Counted from the stretch's first letter, positions 8,491 through 21,444 are shown. The stretch is 55,895 bases of DNA from Planctomycetota bacterium (GCA_017859745.1 JAFMML010000013.1:1-55895); one strand, 5' to 3'. Translations and numbers: made by a program. The notes: a model not told the origin generated them from the letters alone.

Positions 8491-8847
8491 ATGCAGAACC
8501 TTCAAAGCCGCCGCTCCGTCCGCCCGACCTCGCTGCCCGGCACCGCCGGCGTCGTGGTCGCGATGCTGCTGGCCACCTGTGCGGTGGTCGCGGCCGAGGC
8601 CGAGTGGCGTCAACGGGAGCATCGGGCCCGAGAGGATCACGCGAGTTCCCTGGTGCTGGGCCATCTGTCGGCCTGTCTCGCCTTCGTCGACCGGGGTGCC
8701 GAGCGAGTCTCGGCCGGCGACGCGCCCGGACGACGCATCCGCCTCGACGACGACGTCCGTCCACGTTCGGGCGACGACGGTTTCGGGGGCGCCCTCGAGG
8801 CGGTCCGCCTGCGGCGACTGCTGAACACCCCGCCACCGCGGGTGTGA
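8491..8847 (+). CDS. Small single-pass membrane protein, unknown
   Basis: 118 residues. I do not recognise the family. A basic N-terminus is followed by one hydrophobic segment (about residues 19-36, TAGVVVAMLLATCAVVAA), which could be a membrane anchor or signal peptide. The rest is charged and ends in a proline-rich tail (LLNTPPPRV). Codon use is strongly GC at the third position, like its neighbours, which supports coding. It lies in the same direction as secA, 135 bases upstream, and could be co-transcribed. No clear Shine-Dalgarno sequence; TACTAG and TATCCA lie within 22 bases upstream. An antisense frame also spans the region, so the call is moderate. Confidence 0.5.
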   Translation: MQNLQSRRSVRPTSLPGTAGVVVAMLLATCAVVAAEAEWRQREHRAREDHASSLVLGHLSACLAFVDRGAERVSAGDAPGRRIRLDDDVRPRSGDDGFGGALEAVRLRRLLNTPPPRV

Positions 8848-8982
8848 TCGCCCGGCGGCGATGCCGCCGATGTTCGCAAGTCGTCGATTCAGATCATCGA
8901 GAGTCCGGACCACGTGTCCGGTGGCATTCGACGCCGACCGCATCCCGCGTCGGCGGTTCCCCCCCGTTCGAGAACCATCACC

Positions 8983-13161
<4,179 letters not shown>

Positions 13162-13341
13162 TCGTTCGCCCCACCTCCCGAGACGCCCAGACACGAGGCG
13201 AGCGAACGCCCCGGGCGGGGCGACCCGAAAGGAGAGCCGTGGAGCGTGGCCCTGCGAGCGAAGTCGTCGCGCGCCGAACGAGATGCACGCTCCGCGCGAC
13301 CGGCTCGTCCCCGCGGGCGGTGGTGGCGAGGGCCGATGTGG

Positions 13342-13369
13342 TTGCAATTCCGGCGCCTGCGGATACAGT
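13342..13369 (+). promoter_or_regulatory. Promoter of tRNA-Lys
   Basis: TTGCAA (13342-13347), a 16-base spacer and TACAGT (13364-13369). The -10 ends 6 bases before the tRNA 5' end, so transcription should start at or next to the mature 5' end. Confidence 0.65.
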
Positions 13370-13375
13370 CCCCCC

Positions 13376-13448
<73 letters not shown>

Positions 13449-14066
13449 TGTCCCGGTGCCACCTCCCAGCCACATGTTCGTGACGTTCGAGTCGGACGTG
13501 ACGCCGTGATGCGGGAAGGCAAATCCGGTGGGCCACCGGCAAGCAGCAACGCCCTCGCAACCCCACCCGGGACGCGAGGGCGTTTCTGCGTGCAGGGGCT
13601 CGGCCGCGAAGGCCGGTCGGGAAAACGCCCCGCCGGCGCCGAGATCACCGAGGGGCCTCGTCCGGCCTCGCCATCACCCTGCCGGACACCGAGGCCAGAG
13701 GCAGGCAACCCGGACAAGAATTTCGCAACCTCGGCCATCGAGCCGCGTATCGTTCCGCCGTTCGCATCTTCTGCACCCCCACGTTCACTCAGGACGCGGG
13801 TCCAACCACCATGCCGACCAGATCGGGGACGTGCCCATGGTTGTCACCCCCCAAGCCGAGACCAGGACCGAATCACGACGGCGCAAGGAGGCAGTCAAGA
13901 CGCGATCCCAGTCAGATCACAGCGCGATTCGAATCGAGGTTGGCGATCTCCCCGGATCATGAGCCCTTCGAGCCGCGAATCTCGGATTGACCGAGTCCTG
14001 CCCACGGCAAACGCCGATCACCCCAACTCACGTGCCCCGTTGCCAACAGATCGACCCGAATCCGAC
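13449..14066 (+). other. 618-base region without a confident gene
   Basis: It lies between tRNA-Lys and the small HTH gene. It holds a short hairpin (CCGGTG/CACCGG, about 13525-13539), a strong 10-bp hairpin at 13549-13583 listed separately, and a TATCGT hexamer at about 13748. A 41-codon frame at 13837-13962 (start ATGGTTGTC) has only moderate third-position GC and no convincing ribosome binding site; I do not call it. In-frame starts upstream of the HTH gene (for example 13959) exist but lack ribosome binding sites. The region may be a long leader or hold a small RNA. Confidence 0.5.
13549..13587 (+). terminator. Terminator-like hairpin after tRNA-Lys
   Basis: A perfect 10-bp inverted repeat, ACGCCCTCGC (13549-13558) and GCGAGGGCGT (13574-13583), with a 15-base loop, followed by TTTCTG (the last stem base plus the next bases give a short T run). 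It probably ends the tRNA-Lys transcript or an independent small RNA. The T tract is short, so efficiency is uncertain. Confidence 0.6.
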
Positions 14067-14441
14067 ATGAAGGCCCCCGACTCCGCCATCGAACGCCGTC
14101 GCCCGAAGTCCGGGCCGAGCCGCCGCCCCTACGACGATCGCGATCTGCTGCATCGCCTCTACATCGAGCGCGGCATGACCATCGCCGAGATCGCCCGTGA
14201 ACTCGAGGCGACCTCCGTGACGATCCAGAAGTACCTCAAGAAGTACGAGATCCCCTCTCGAGGCCGTGGGCCTCGCAAGGGTCGACGGCGGCGGAGCGGC
14301 GAGGCGGTTCCGGAGCGTTCGCAGATCTCCGAGCCCCTTCGCGTCACCCTGCTCGCGATGCTGCGAACGGCCGCGGAAGCGGAAGAGGCGACCCGACAGG
14401 AGCTTCTCTCGGCGATCGAGCGTCAGATCGAGAACGCCTAG
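14067..14441 (+). CDS. Small helix-turn-helix protein
   Basis: 124 residues from the ATG at 14067. Residues 20-65 hold a helix-turn-helix of the type found in resolvase-like and homeodomain-like regulators (LLHRLYIERGMTIAEIAREL, then TSVTIQKYLKKYEIPSR), flanked by highly basic segments (RGPRKGRRRRSG). The C-terminal 40 residues look helical and acidic (AMLRTAAEAEEATRQELLSA) and could mediate oligomerisation. It is predicted to bind DNA; target unknown. No ribosome binding site is obvious. An in-frame ATG at 13959 would add 36 low-complexity residues. Confidence 0.72.
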   Translation: MKAPDSAIERRRPKSGPSRRPYDDRDLLHRLYIERGMTIAEIARELEATSVTIQKYLKKYEIPSRGRGPRKGRRRRSGEAVPERSQISEPLRVTLLAMLRTAAEAEEATRQELLSAIERQIENA

Positions 14442-14627
14442 AACCCGGTCCAACGCGCCCCCCCTTGGCGACATCGTCACCAGGAGCGGACCGGGTAGCC
14501 GCCCAGGGAGATCGATCGCCCGCGCGACCTCGAAGGTCCGCGACGGTTCGCGACGTCTACAGGTTCCGGACAGACTCTCCCAAAAGGCCGGGAGTCCGAC
14601 AGCGACCCGACCACCGGGCGGCTGAGA

Positions 14628-15263
14628 TCAGGACTCGGGGCTGACCAGGCCCTCGCGGATCGCGAAGCGGGCGAGTTCCACCCGATCGTGGATGTCGAGC
14701 TTCGACATGAGGCTGGTCGCATGGCGATCGATCGTCTTCACCGAGAGATGCATCAGGCCACCGATCTCCTTCTTGGAGAATCCACGGGCGATGTAGCGCA
14801 GGACCTCGAGTTCGCGGCCGGAGAGCTTCGAGACCCGATCGCCGAGACCTTCACGAATGCGGTCTCGAAGGGATGGGGAGTAGTAGGTCTCGCCCTGGAC
14901 GGCCGCGCGAATCGCCTCCTCGACGCACGCGGGGCCGTCACCCTTGCTGACGAACCCGATGCTGCCGCATCTGCGGGCCTGCTCGAGCATCACATCGTGG
15001 TCGGCACCGCTGACGAAGACGACGTCGGTCCCGGGACTGAGGCGTCGGATCTCGTCGACCGCCTGAAACGAATCGACGCCCGGCATCAGGATGTCCATCA
15101 CCACCACGCGCGGCTTGTGCTCTGCCACGAAGTCGACCGCCCGCCCGGCCTCGTCGGTCGTACCCACGACCTCGAAGTCGGGGACGCTGTCGAGAATCGC
15201 GACGATCGCCTCCAGAATCAGCGGGTGATCGTCCGCAACGAGAACTCGAATGGGGTCCGCCAC
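14628..15263 (-). CDS. NarL/FixJ-family response regulator
   Basis: 211 residues, GTG start with AGGAG eight bases upstream. Residues 5-120 form a receiver domain with the acidic pair Asp11-Asp12, phospho-acceptor Asp57 (VVVMDILMPG), Ser in the position of the switch Thr/Ser (VFVSGA) and Lys of VSKG. Residues 145-207 form a LuxR-type helix-turn-helix (LSGRELEVLRYIARGFSKKE, then VKTIDRHATSLMSKL). It is a transcription regulator activated by a histidine kinase; no kinase gene is in the window, so its signal is unknown. It stands alone on the minus strand. Confidence 0.93.
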   Translation of the reverse strand: MADPIRVLVADDHPLILEAIVAILDSVPDFEVVGTTDEAGRAVDFVAEHKPRVVVMDILMPGVDSFQAVDEIRRLSPGTDVVFVSGADHDVMLEQARRCGSIGFVSKGDGPACVEEAIRAAVQGETYYSPSLRDRIREGLGDRVSKLSGRELEVLRYIARGFSKKEIGGLMHLSVKTIDRHATSLMSKLDIHDRVELARFAIREGLVSPES

Positions 15264-15364
15264 GCGTGTGCTCCTGAAGACCAGTCGACACCTGCCATCG
15301 CCCGCTCGGGGAGTCTACCCCAATCGGAGTTCCCCCCCGGTCTTGCCAGTCGATCGGCGATCCC

Positions 15365-15646
15365 TCAACGGAACATTCGAAGAAGCACCCACCCGACACC
15401 GGCGAGCGAGAGGATCACGACCCACAACAGCCCCGATCGCCACCCGCCGCCGGCTCGGTCTGGGCGGGCGGTCGAGTCGATCCAGTGCCCGCACTCGGGG
15501 CACCGATCCGAGAGGTCGTGGACCTCGCCGCCGCAGGCGGGACAGCCGACGGTGTCGCCGCCGAACCTCGCAAGATCGGCCGCATCCGGCCCCTCGGGAT
15601 CGAGATCGTCGGAGTCGAACGGGTCTGGGTCGTGGGAGGGACTCAC
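15365..15646 (-). CDS. Zinc-ribbon membrane protein
   Basis: 93 residues with a GTG start. An acidic N-terminus (about 30 residues rich in Asp and Pro) is followed by a zinc ribbon with CPACGG and CPECGH (Cys 35, 38, 49, 52) and one transmembrane segment near the C-terminus (about 71-90, SGLLWVVILSLAGVGWVLL). Many bacteria have such small tail-anchored zinc ribbons; no function is known. The start is preceded not by a Shine-Dalgarno but by TAGGAT seven bases away, so it may be translated from a leaderless mRNA. Confidence 0.8.
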   Translation of the reverse strand: MSPSHDPDPFDSDDLDPEGPDAADLARFGGDTVGCPACGGEVHDLSDRCPECGHWIDSTARPDRAGGGWRSGLLWVVILSLAGVGWVLLRMFR

Positions 15647-15653
15647 GCCGCCG

Positions 15654-15659
15654 ATCCTA
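15654..15659 (-). promoter_or_regulatory. -10-like TAGGAT before zinc-ribbon gene
   Basis: On the minus strand TAGGAT lies 7 bases before the GTG start, with no ribosome binding site between them. The same arrangement occurs before the genes starting at 45106 and 49957. Confidence 0.5.
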
Positions 15660-15849
15660 AGGGAGACGAACCGGGGGCGATGCCTTCGAAGACGACTCCC
15701 GCAGCGGCGGCGGGTGCATCGGCGCCGCCCGCCGCTCGTCCTCGGCCCGGCCGCGGCCGCCGTCGACGAGGTGGTCGCCGGCCCCTAGAGTCGATCTTCC
15801 GCGCCGAAGTCGTCCCATCTCGATCGCCCCCCAACCCTCGGAGTCTCGC

Positions 15850-16431
15850 ATGCCTCGCACCCCATCTCTGATGGTCCCGATCGGCACACCGTGCCCCGCC
15901 TTCGCCCTCCCGGATTCCGCCGGCACCGTGCACACTCGAGACGGATGCCGCGGTCCCAACGGACTGCTGGTCCTGTTCCTCTGCAATCACTGCCCATTCG
16001 TCCATCACATCGCCGAGGAGATCGCCCGGATCGCCGACGAGTGCTCGAACCTCGGCGTGGGTGTGGTCGGAATCATGAGCAACGACTTCACCGCCCATCC
16101 CGCCGACGCTCCGGACCGGATGACCGAGGCCGCGGAACGATGGTCGTGGCGGTTCCCGTATCTCGTCGACGAGGATCAGTCGGTGGCGGCGTCGTTCCGG
16201 GCGACCTGTACGCCCGACCTCTTCCTCCACGACGCCGCCGGAGATCTGGTCTACCGGGGCCAGCTCGACGGCAGCCGGCCTGGCAACGACGTACCGGTCA
16301 CCGGGGAGGATCTGAGGGCTGCCGTCGCCGCGCTCGTCGAGGGGCGGGGTCCGCTCCAGACGCAGCAGCCGAGCCTCGGATGCAACATCAAGTGGCGGCC
16401 CGATCGGGTGCCGCCTCACGCCAACGCCTGA
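15850..16431 (+). CDS. Thioredoxin-family protein (AhpC/TSA type)
   Basis: 193 residues. It has a thioredoxin fold with FLCNHCPFVHH (Cys 45 and 48), the hallmark of a widespread thioredoxin/peroxiredoxin-like family that usually starts with a G-x-x-A-PDF-type segment, here GTPCPAFALPDSAG. ATCTPDLFLHD supplies the cis-proline loop, and the C-terminus carries the family's GCNIKW ending. No signal peptide, so it is probably cytoplasmic. Exact redox partner unknown. TAGAGT at 15787-15792, with TCGACG 17 bases upstream, is a candidate promoter with a leader of about 55 bases. Confidence 0.88.
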   Translation: MPRTPSLMVPIGTPCPAFALPDSAGTVHTRDGCRGPNGLLVLFLCNHCPFVHHIAEEIARIADECSNLGVGVVGIMSNDFTAHPADAPDRMTEAAERWSWRFPYLVDEDQSVAASFRATCTPDLFLHDAAGDLVYRGQLDGSRPGNDVPVTGEDLRAAVAALVEGRGPLQTQQPSLGCNIKWRPDRVPPHANA

Positions 16432-16444
16432 CCTCGAGCCGATC

Positions 16445-16472
16445 TTGACCGGTCGGACGCGGCTGCTACATT
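16445..16472 (+). promoter_or_regulatory. Promoter of tRNA-Asp
   Basis: TTGACC (16445-16450), a 16-base spacer ending in TGC (an extended -10), and TACATT (16467-16472). It is the clearest sigma-70-type promoter in the window, 33 bases before the tRNA. Confidence 0.7.
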
Positions 16473-16505
16473 GCTCAGTCTTCCTCCGGCACCTCGAGTC
16501 CGGAA

Positions 16506-16579
16506 GGGGCGGTAGCTCAATTGGTTAGAGTACCGGCCTGTCACGCCGGTGGTTGCGGGTTCGAGTCCCGTCCGCCTCG
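16506..16579 (+). tRNA. tRNA-Asp (GTC)
   Basis: A 74-base cloverleaf. Acceptor GGGGCGG/CCGCCTC with one G-T pair and discriminator G, as usual for tRNA-Asp; D stem GCTC/GAGT; anticodon stem CCGGC/GCCGG with loop CTGTCAC, anticodon GTC; T stem GCGGG/CCCGT. CCA is not encoded. Confidence 0.95.
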
Positions 16580-16583
16580 TTCG

Positions 16584-16609
16584 AGACCCTCGCTTCGGCG
16601 GGGGTCTTG
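16584..16609 (+). terminator. Terminator of tRNA-Asp
   Basis: Stem AGACCCTCGC (16584-16593) and GCGGGGGTCT (16598-16607) with a TTCG tetraloop and one T-G wobble, followed by TGTG. It lies four bases after the tRNA. The T run is short. Confidence 0.65.
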
Positions 16610-16767
16610 TGCATTGGCACCTGCTGCATCGGCGCTCTTCGTCAGCGAACCATCGGCGTGGACCCGGCCCCGCCGAACATCGCCTCACCGACCAGAGGGC
16701 ATCGACGCCGCCATGCCCCGGGCGGTCTCGACGATCGCAAACCAAGCCGACGCGTTCGACCGGAGTG

Positions 16768-19605
16768 TCAACTCGCGTCGAACCAGTTGGCCGCCCAGGC
16801 GGAGTCCACCCTCAACGGGACGTCGAGCGTCATCGCCTGTTCCATGGTCTCCACGAGGAGCGACTTCGCGGCATCGAGCTGGTCGCGCGGCACCTCGAGA
16901 ACCAGTTCGTCGTGGATCTGCAGCAGCATGCGTGCGGGAGATCCAGCCTCTCGGAGGCGCCGATCGAGTCCGACCATCGCGACCTTGATGAGATCGGCGG
17001 CGGATCCCTGCACCACGGTGTTGATCGCCGCCCGCTCTCCGAAGGCCCGCTCGGAGGGATTTCGGGATCCGATCTGCGGAATGGGACGCCGTCGACCGAG
17101 GATCGTCTCGACGTATCCGTCCGTGCGGGCCTTGGACACGCACGCCTCGAGGAACGCGTCGATTCTCGAGAACCTCGCCTTGTAGGTCTCGATGATCTCG
17201 GCGGCCCGTTCGCGAGTGGTGTCGCCGCCGAGACGCCGCGCGAGGCCCGCGGCGGTGATGCCGTACACGATGCCGAAGTTGACCATCTTCGCGACGCCTC
17301 GCATCTCCGAGGTCACCTCCGCCGGCGGGACCCCGAAGACCTCCGCCGCCACCGACACGTGGATGTCGCGGTCCTCTCGAAACGCCTCCACGAGTCCGGG
17401 ATCGCCGCTCAGATGGGCGAGCACGCGGAGTTCGATCTGGGAGTAGTCCGCCGAAAGCAGCATGGCGCCATCCGCGGCCTTGAACGCCTTGCGGATCTCC
17501 CGACCTCGAGCGGTCCGGATCGGGATGTTCTGGAGATTCGGATCCGACGAGCTGAGCCGTCCCGTGGCGGTCGCGGCCTGGTGGAAGGTGGCGTGGATCC
17601 TGCCGGTCTCGGGGTTGATCGCCTGCTTGAGCGCGATCAGGTAGGTGCCCACAAGCTTGGAGAGACCTCGGTACTCGAGCACCAGACCCGGCAACGGCGT
17701 CTCGATGTCCGGATCGGCCTCGAGCCTGCCGAGCGTCTCCGAATCGGTCGACGGTCCGGTCTTGCCCTTTCGCAGCGGCCGCAGGCCAAGGCCGGGCGGA
17801 TCCCCATCGGGGTCCCCGAAGAGAACGGCGGCCAACTGCTTCGGACTGTCCGGGCTGAACGGTGCCGGCGCCGCCTCGACGATCTCCCGACGCAGTCGAT
17901 CCAGATCTCGCTCGAGCACCTCGCGCTGTCGATCGAGTTCGTCGGGATCCACTCGAATCCCCTCGAACTCGAGACCTGCCAACACCGCCACGAGAGGGAA
18001 CTCGACATCGCGACACAACGCGGCCTGCCCGGCCTCTTCGATGCGTTCGGCGAATCGCTCGTGAAGTCGCCAGGCCAGCACCGCGTCCTGCACCGCGTAC
18101 GGTGCCGCCTCGGAAAGCGGGACCTCGTCGAAGGACTTCTGGGCGCCCCCCCGCCGCTCGCCGATGAGGGTCTCGATTCGCCGTGGACGGATGCCGAGGA
18201 CGCGCTCGGCGACGTCCTTCAAGGCGTGGCCGGCGCCGATCGGCGCCACCAGGTGGCTCTCGATCATGGTGTCGATCACCCGCCCGGCGAAGGCCGCTCC
18301 CGCGGATCGAAGCGACACGAGATCGAATCGCAGGTTGTGTCCAAGAAGCACCACCCGTGGATCGCTCCAGAGCGGCCCGAGGCCGGCAAGAACCTCGGAT
18401 GCCGCAAGGTGCTTGGACGCCTCCGGCGAACGGATGGGCACGTACATGCCCTCCTCGCCGTCGAAGGCCAGACTCAGACCGCACAGTGCCGCCCGTCTCG
18501 GGACGAGACCGGTCGTCTCGACGTCGAAGGCGATCGGCCGTCCCGAGTCGATCGCCTCTCGAACCCTCGTGGCCAGCGCCGCGAGTTCGCGGGGCGTTCG
18601 GACGATCGTGGTGGGAGGCGTGAAGATCTCCTCGGCCTCGTCTTCGAAGCCCTCTGCGAACAAGAGGCCCTCGCGAGACGCCGCGGAAGGTGCCTCCTGA
18701 GCGGCCGCCGTCGGCGGCGGCTCGTGTCCGAGCAGTTGGGCGAACTCCTCGCGCAAGCGATTGAAGCCGAGGGTCCGCATCAATCCATCGACCGCCTCGG
18801 GATCGGCACGGTCGAACTCCAGCCGAGCCCGCGCGAGAGGGAGATCGATCTCCAGATCGGACTTCAACTCGACGAGACGGCGGCTGCGGCGAACCAGCTC
18901 GGCGGCGTCGCGAATCGCCTCGCCTCGCTTGCCCTTCAACTCGTCGGCATGAGCCAGCAGCTCGTCGAGCGAGCCGTAGCGAATGACGAGTTCCGCCGCG
19001 GTCTTGGGACCGACGCCCGGCACGCCGGGCACGTTGTCGACGGTGTCGCCCATCAACGCGAGCACGTCGGGAACCTGACGGGGTTCGAGTCCGGGACGGC
19101 CGAAGAGCTTCTCGGTGTCGACGAACGCATCGGCCTGCGGGTCGAACAGACGAGTCCTTTCGTCGGTGATCTGGGCGAGGTCCTTGTCGCGGCTGAGGAT
19201 CCGGATCTCGATGTCGGGATCCTCCCGCCGCCAGCGTGCGACCAGACTCGCGATCGCGTCGTCCGCCTCGACTCCCTCGACCGCCACGACGGGGATGCCC
19301 AGGGCCTTCAGCAGCTCGAGGCAGCGGTCGACCTGCGGACCGAAGTCCTCCGGCGGCGCCTCGCGATTGGCCTTGTACTCCGGATCGATCCGGCTCCTGA
19401 AGGTGCCGCGATCTCCGCTGGCGTCGATCGCCACCACCAGATGCCCGGGACGTTGCTCGCGCAGCACCTTGGCGAGCATGTTCGAGAAGCCGAACACGAG
19501 GTTGGTCGGCTCGCCCGTGAGCGGGCTGCTCATCGGCGTCCGGATCGCGTGGTAGGCCCGGTGGAACTGCGCGTGCCCGTCGACGAGGTGGACGAGTCCG
19601 CCCAT
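16768..19605 (-). CDS. polA: DNA polymerase I
   Basis: 945 residues from the ATG at 19605; its first base is the last base of the upstream gene's TGA. It fills gaps and removes RNA primers in repair and lagging-strand synthesis. Residues 1-300 are the 5'-3' exonuclease (VHLVDGHAQFHRAYHA, EADDAI, SRDKDLAQ). The central 3'-5' exonuclease keeps FDVETTG, GHNLRFDL and YAVQDAVL, so proofreading is probably active. The C-terminal polymerase has SADYSQIELRVLAHLSGD, VNFGIVYGITAAGLARRL and QIHDELVLEVP. Length is close to E. coli Pol I (928). It is the last gene of the long minus-strand block. Confidence 0.97.
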   Translation of the reverse strand: MGGLVHLVDGHAQFHRAYHAIRTPMSSPLTGEPTNLVFGFSNMLAKVLREQRPGHLVVAIDASGDRGTFRSRIDPEYKANREAPPEDFGPQVDRCLELLKALGIPVVAVEGVEADDAIASLVARWRREDPDIEIRILSRDKDLAQITDERTRLFDPQADAFVDTEKLFGRPGLEPRQVPDVLALMGDTVDNVPGVPGVGPKTAAELVIRYGSLDELLAHADELKGKRGEAIRDAAELVRRSRRLVELKSDLEIDLPLARARLEFDRADPEAVDGLMRTLGFNRLREEFAQLLGHEPPPTAAAQEAPSAASREGLLFAEGFEDEAEEIFTPPTTIVRTPRELAALATRVREAIDSGRPIAFDVETTGLVPRRAALCGLSLAFDGEEGMYVPIRSPEASKHLAASEVLAGLGPLWSDPRVVLLGHNLRFDLVSLRSAGAAFAGRVIDTMIESHLVAPIGAGHALKDVAERVLGIRPRRIETLIGERRGGAQKSFDEVPLSEAAPYAVQDAVLAWRLHERFAERIEEAGQAALCRDVEFPLVAVLAGLEFEGIRVDPDELDRQREVLERDLDRLRREIVEAAPAPFSPDSPKQLAAVLFGDPDGDPPGLGLRPLRKGKTGPSTDSETLGRLEADPDIETPLPGLVLEYRGLSKLVGTYLIALKQAINPETGRIHATFHQAATATGRLSSSDPNLQNIPIRTARGREIRKAFKAADGAMLLSADYSQIELRVLAHLSGDPGLVEAFREDRDIHVSVAAEVFGVPPAEVTSEMRGVAKMVNFGIVYGITAAGLARRLGGDTTRERAAEIIETYKARFSRIDAFLEACVSKARTDGYVETILGRRRPIPQIGSRNPSERAFGERAAINTVVQGSAADLIKVAMVGLDRRLREAGSPARMLLQIHDELVLEVPRDQLDAAKSLLVETMEQAMTLDVPLRVDSAWAANWFDAS

Positions 19606-20804
19606 CAGTCGACGCGTCCCGCGTCGTGCAGGCGTCGCAGTCGTTCGAGGTACGCCGGTCCCGCCTCGACGCCGCGCCGCGACTGCGCCGCCGCCATCAC
19701 CCCGAGGAACTTCTCGAGTCGGTAGGTCGCGTCGCCCCGCTCGGTCAGCCAGCGGAACCGTCCGACGGATCGGGGTGGATCGGTGCTGGCGATCATGCTT
19801 CCCGTGCCGAAGCTCGAGCCGGTCATGATCCGCACGAGGATCGCGAACTTCACGTGATCGCCGACGATGCAGCCCATCGCGGTCCGGCCACTGCGCTCCG
19901 ACGGGCCGTCCGGATCGAGTCGCATCGAGACCTCGCCGTAGGTGTTGAGCAGGTTCGAGTTGGTGGTTCCGGCGCCGAAGTTCACCCACTCCCCGATCCA
20001 GGAGTCGCCAAGATGGCCCTCGTGGACCTTGTTCGCGTGGCCTTGGAAGATCGTGGCGCCGATCTCGCCACCGACCTTCGAAACCGGACCGATCACGGTG
20101 TTCGCCTTGATCTGGGCCCGGTCCGCGACGACCGATCCAGGCCCGATCCAGACCGGACCGCGCAGCACCGCGAGGTGCCCGATGTGCGCCCCGGCGGCGA
20201 TCGCGATCGGCCCATCGGTCGCGTCGAAGACCACCCCCCGACCCAGCGAGGCACGAGGGTCGACATCCACCGGATGATCGCCCACTCGTTCGGCCGCCGG
20301 CCCGGGCTCGCGAGCGCCCTCGGCTCCACGCATGGTCGAGAGATCGTCGAGGAGTCGTTCCGGGAGATCCTCGAGCACCTCCCAAGGACGCCGGTAGAGG
20401 GCCGCTCCCGCCTTTCCGATGCGTCGAATGTCCTCGGGCAGTTCGCGGTGCCGGAGGAACTTCTCCGCCGAGCCGTCATCGAGCGTCGTCGCCACCACGT
20501 CGCCTTCGGCATCGCACCAGGCTTCACCCGCCGCAGGCCAGTGTTCGGGAAGCGCTCCCCGCCAACGGCTGTTCAAGACGTGCACGCGTTCGCCGGGCGT
20601 CCTCGACGCGGCGGAAGTCAGACCGCGTTCCGAAGCAAGATCCTGCAGGCCCTCCGGCAGCAGCAACGCCTGCGGCGCCCCCCACCGCCGCGTGCAACGC
20701 TCGAGTGCGGTGAAGGCACCGGTGCGAACCTCCGCAAACGATCGCAGATCGGTCATGGGACCGAAGCGTCCGCCGCCGTCGTCGTGGAGCACCCATGCGG
20801 TCAT
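19605..20804 (-). CDS. GlmU-like sugar nucleotidyltransferase/left-handed beta-helix protein
   Basis: 399 residues. The N-terminal half (about 1-180) resembles the putative sugar nucleotidyltransferase domain found in Bacteroidetes and planctomycete GlmU-related proteins. The C-terminal half (about 185-340) is a left-handed beta-helix of hexapeptide repeats (IAIAAGAHIGHLAVLRGPVW, then KANTVIGPVSKVGGEI and WVNFGAGTTNSNL), like the acetyltransferase domain of GlmU. It probably makes or modifies a nucleotide sugar for envelope synthesis; the substrate cannot be read from the sequence. It follows mreD by 49 bases and overlaps polA by one base, so it is co-transcribed with the shape genes. Confidence 0.82.
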   Translation of the reverse strand: MTAWVLHDDGGGRFGPMTDLRSFAEVRTGAFTALERCTRRWGAPQALLLPEGLQDLASERGLTSAASRTPGERVHVLNSRWRGALPEHWPAAGEAWCDAEGDVVATTLDDGSAEKFLRHRELPEDIRRIGKAGAALYRRPWEVLEDLPERLLDDLSTMRGAEGAREPGPAAERVGDHPVDVDPRASLGRGVVFDATDGPIAIAAGAHIGHLAVLRGPVWIGPGSVVADRAQIKANTVIGPVSKVGGEIGATIFQGHANKVHEGHLGDSWIGEWVNFGAGTTNSNLLNTYGEVSMRLDPDGPSERSGRTAMGCIVGDHVKFAILVRIMTGSSFGTGSMIASTDPPRSVGRFRWLTERGDATYRLEKFLGVMAAAQSRRGVEAGPAYLERLRRLHDAGRVD

Positions 20805-20853
20805 GACGACACTCTACGAGTTCCGACGGCACACCGAGGCGCCGAAGGCGGTC

Positions 20854-21444
20854 TCATCGTCGCCCCCCTTGGAACCGACGGGATCCCGCCGCGCTCCAGC
20901 CGCCCCCGGGAAACCGCCACCAGTCCCCCAATCGCATGAGGAGCCACGCGAGAGGAACCGCCACCACGCCGTTGGCGAGGGCCTGCAGGCCCAGGCCTCC
21001 GAGCGCGGCCACGCCACCCCCGGCCGGCCATGGCATCGATTCTCCGTGGAGAAGACCGCGCAGCACCCAGATCGCACCCCAGACCAGTCCGGCAAGGAAC
21101 GTCAACACCACCGTCGCGGCCCCGATCGCGACGGGATGACGACGCAGCAAGACCCGTCGCAGGGGGAGCAGCGCAGCGGTGCCGAACAGCCAGCCCAAGG
21201 TCGCTGGCCCCAGCAGACGAATCACCTCTCCATCGCCGACGATGACCGGCGTCGAGAGGTCCTGCACCAGTCCCAGCAGGAACGCCGCCCAGGGCACCGC
21301 CGGACGGGACGCCCACAAGGCCACGAACGCGACGAGGCCCGGCGTGGCGAGAGGCCAGAGCTCGCCGAGCCTCAAGGCCTGCATGAAACTCGCATCGACG
21401 ACGACGAGCAGCAGACCGACGACGAGGAAGAGGAGCCAGTTCAC
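20854..21444 (-). CDS. mreD: Rod-shape protein MreD
   Basis: 196 residues. The GTG at 21444 overlaps the mreC stop (GTGA), a much better start than the longer open frame. About five hydrophobic segments (LLFLVVGLLLVVVDASF near the start, then FVALWASRPAVPWAAFLLGL and IGAATVVLTFLAGLVWG). MreD is a small inner-membrane partner of MreC in the elongasome. Sequence similarity is weak, as usual for MreD; position after mreC and topology support the call. Confidence 0.83.
   Translation of the reverse strand: MNWLLFLVVGLLLVVVDASFMQALRLGELWPLATPGLVAFVALWASRPAVPWAAFLLGLVQDLSTPVIVGDGEVIRLLGPATLGWLFGTAALLPLRRVLLRRHPVAIGAATVVLTFLAGLVWGAIWVLRGLLHGESMPWPAGGGVAALGGLGLQALANGVVAVPLAWLLMRLGDWWRFPGGGWSAAGSRRFQGGRR

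Noticed and set aside
13201-13225. CGCCCC-GGGC-GGGGCG hairpin after secA as intrinsic terminator
   Set aside because: Perfect 6-bp stem but no T tract follows; such GC hairpins are expected by chance here.
13501-13560. Signal-recognition-particle small RNA (AAGCAGCAAC near a hairpin)
   Set aside because: The apical stem is too long and has no GGAA-type tetraloop.
13506-13600. Cobalamin or c-di-GMP riboswitch
   Set aside because: GGGAAGGC, GGCAAA and GCAACGCC recall pieces of those consensus sequences, but their order and pairing partners are wrong.
13837-13962. A 41-codon gene starting ATGGTTGTC
   Set aside because: No ribosome binding site, mediocre third-position GC, no hydrophobic or domain features.
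15643-16419. Minus-strand frame opposite the thioredoxin-family gene
   Set aside because: Antisense to a well-recognised protein; no motifs.
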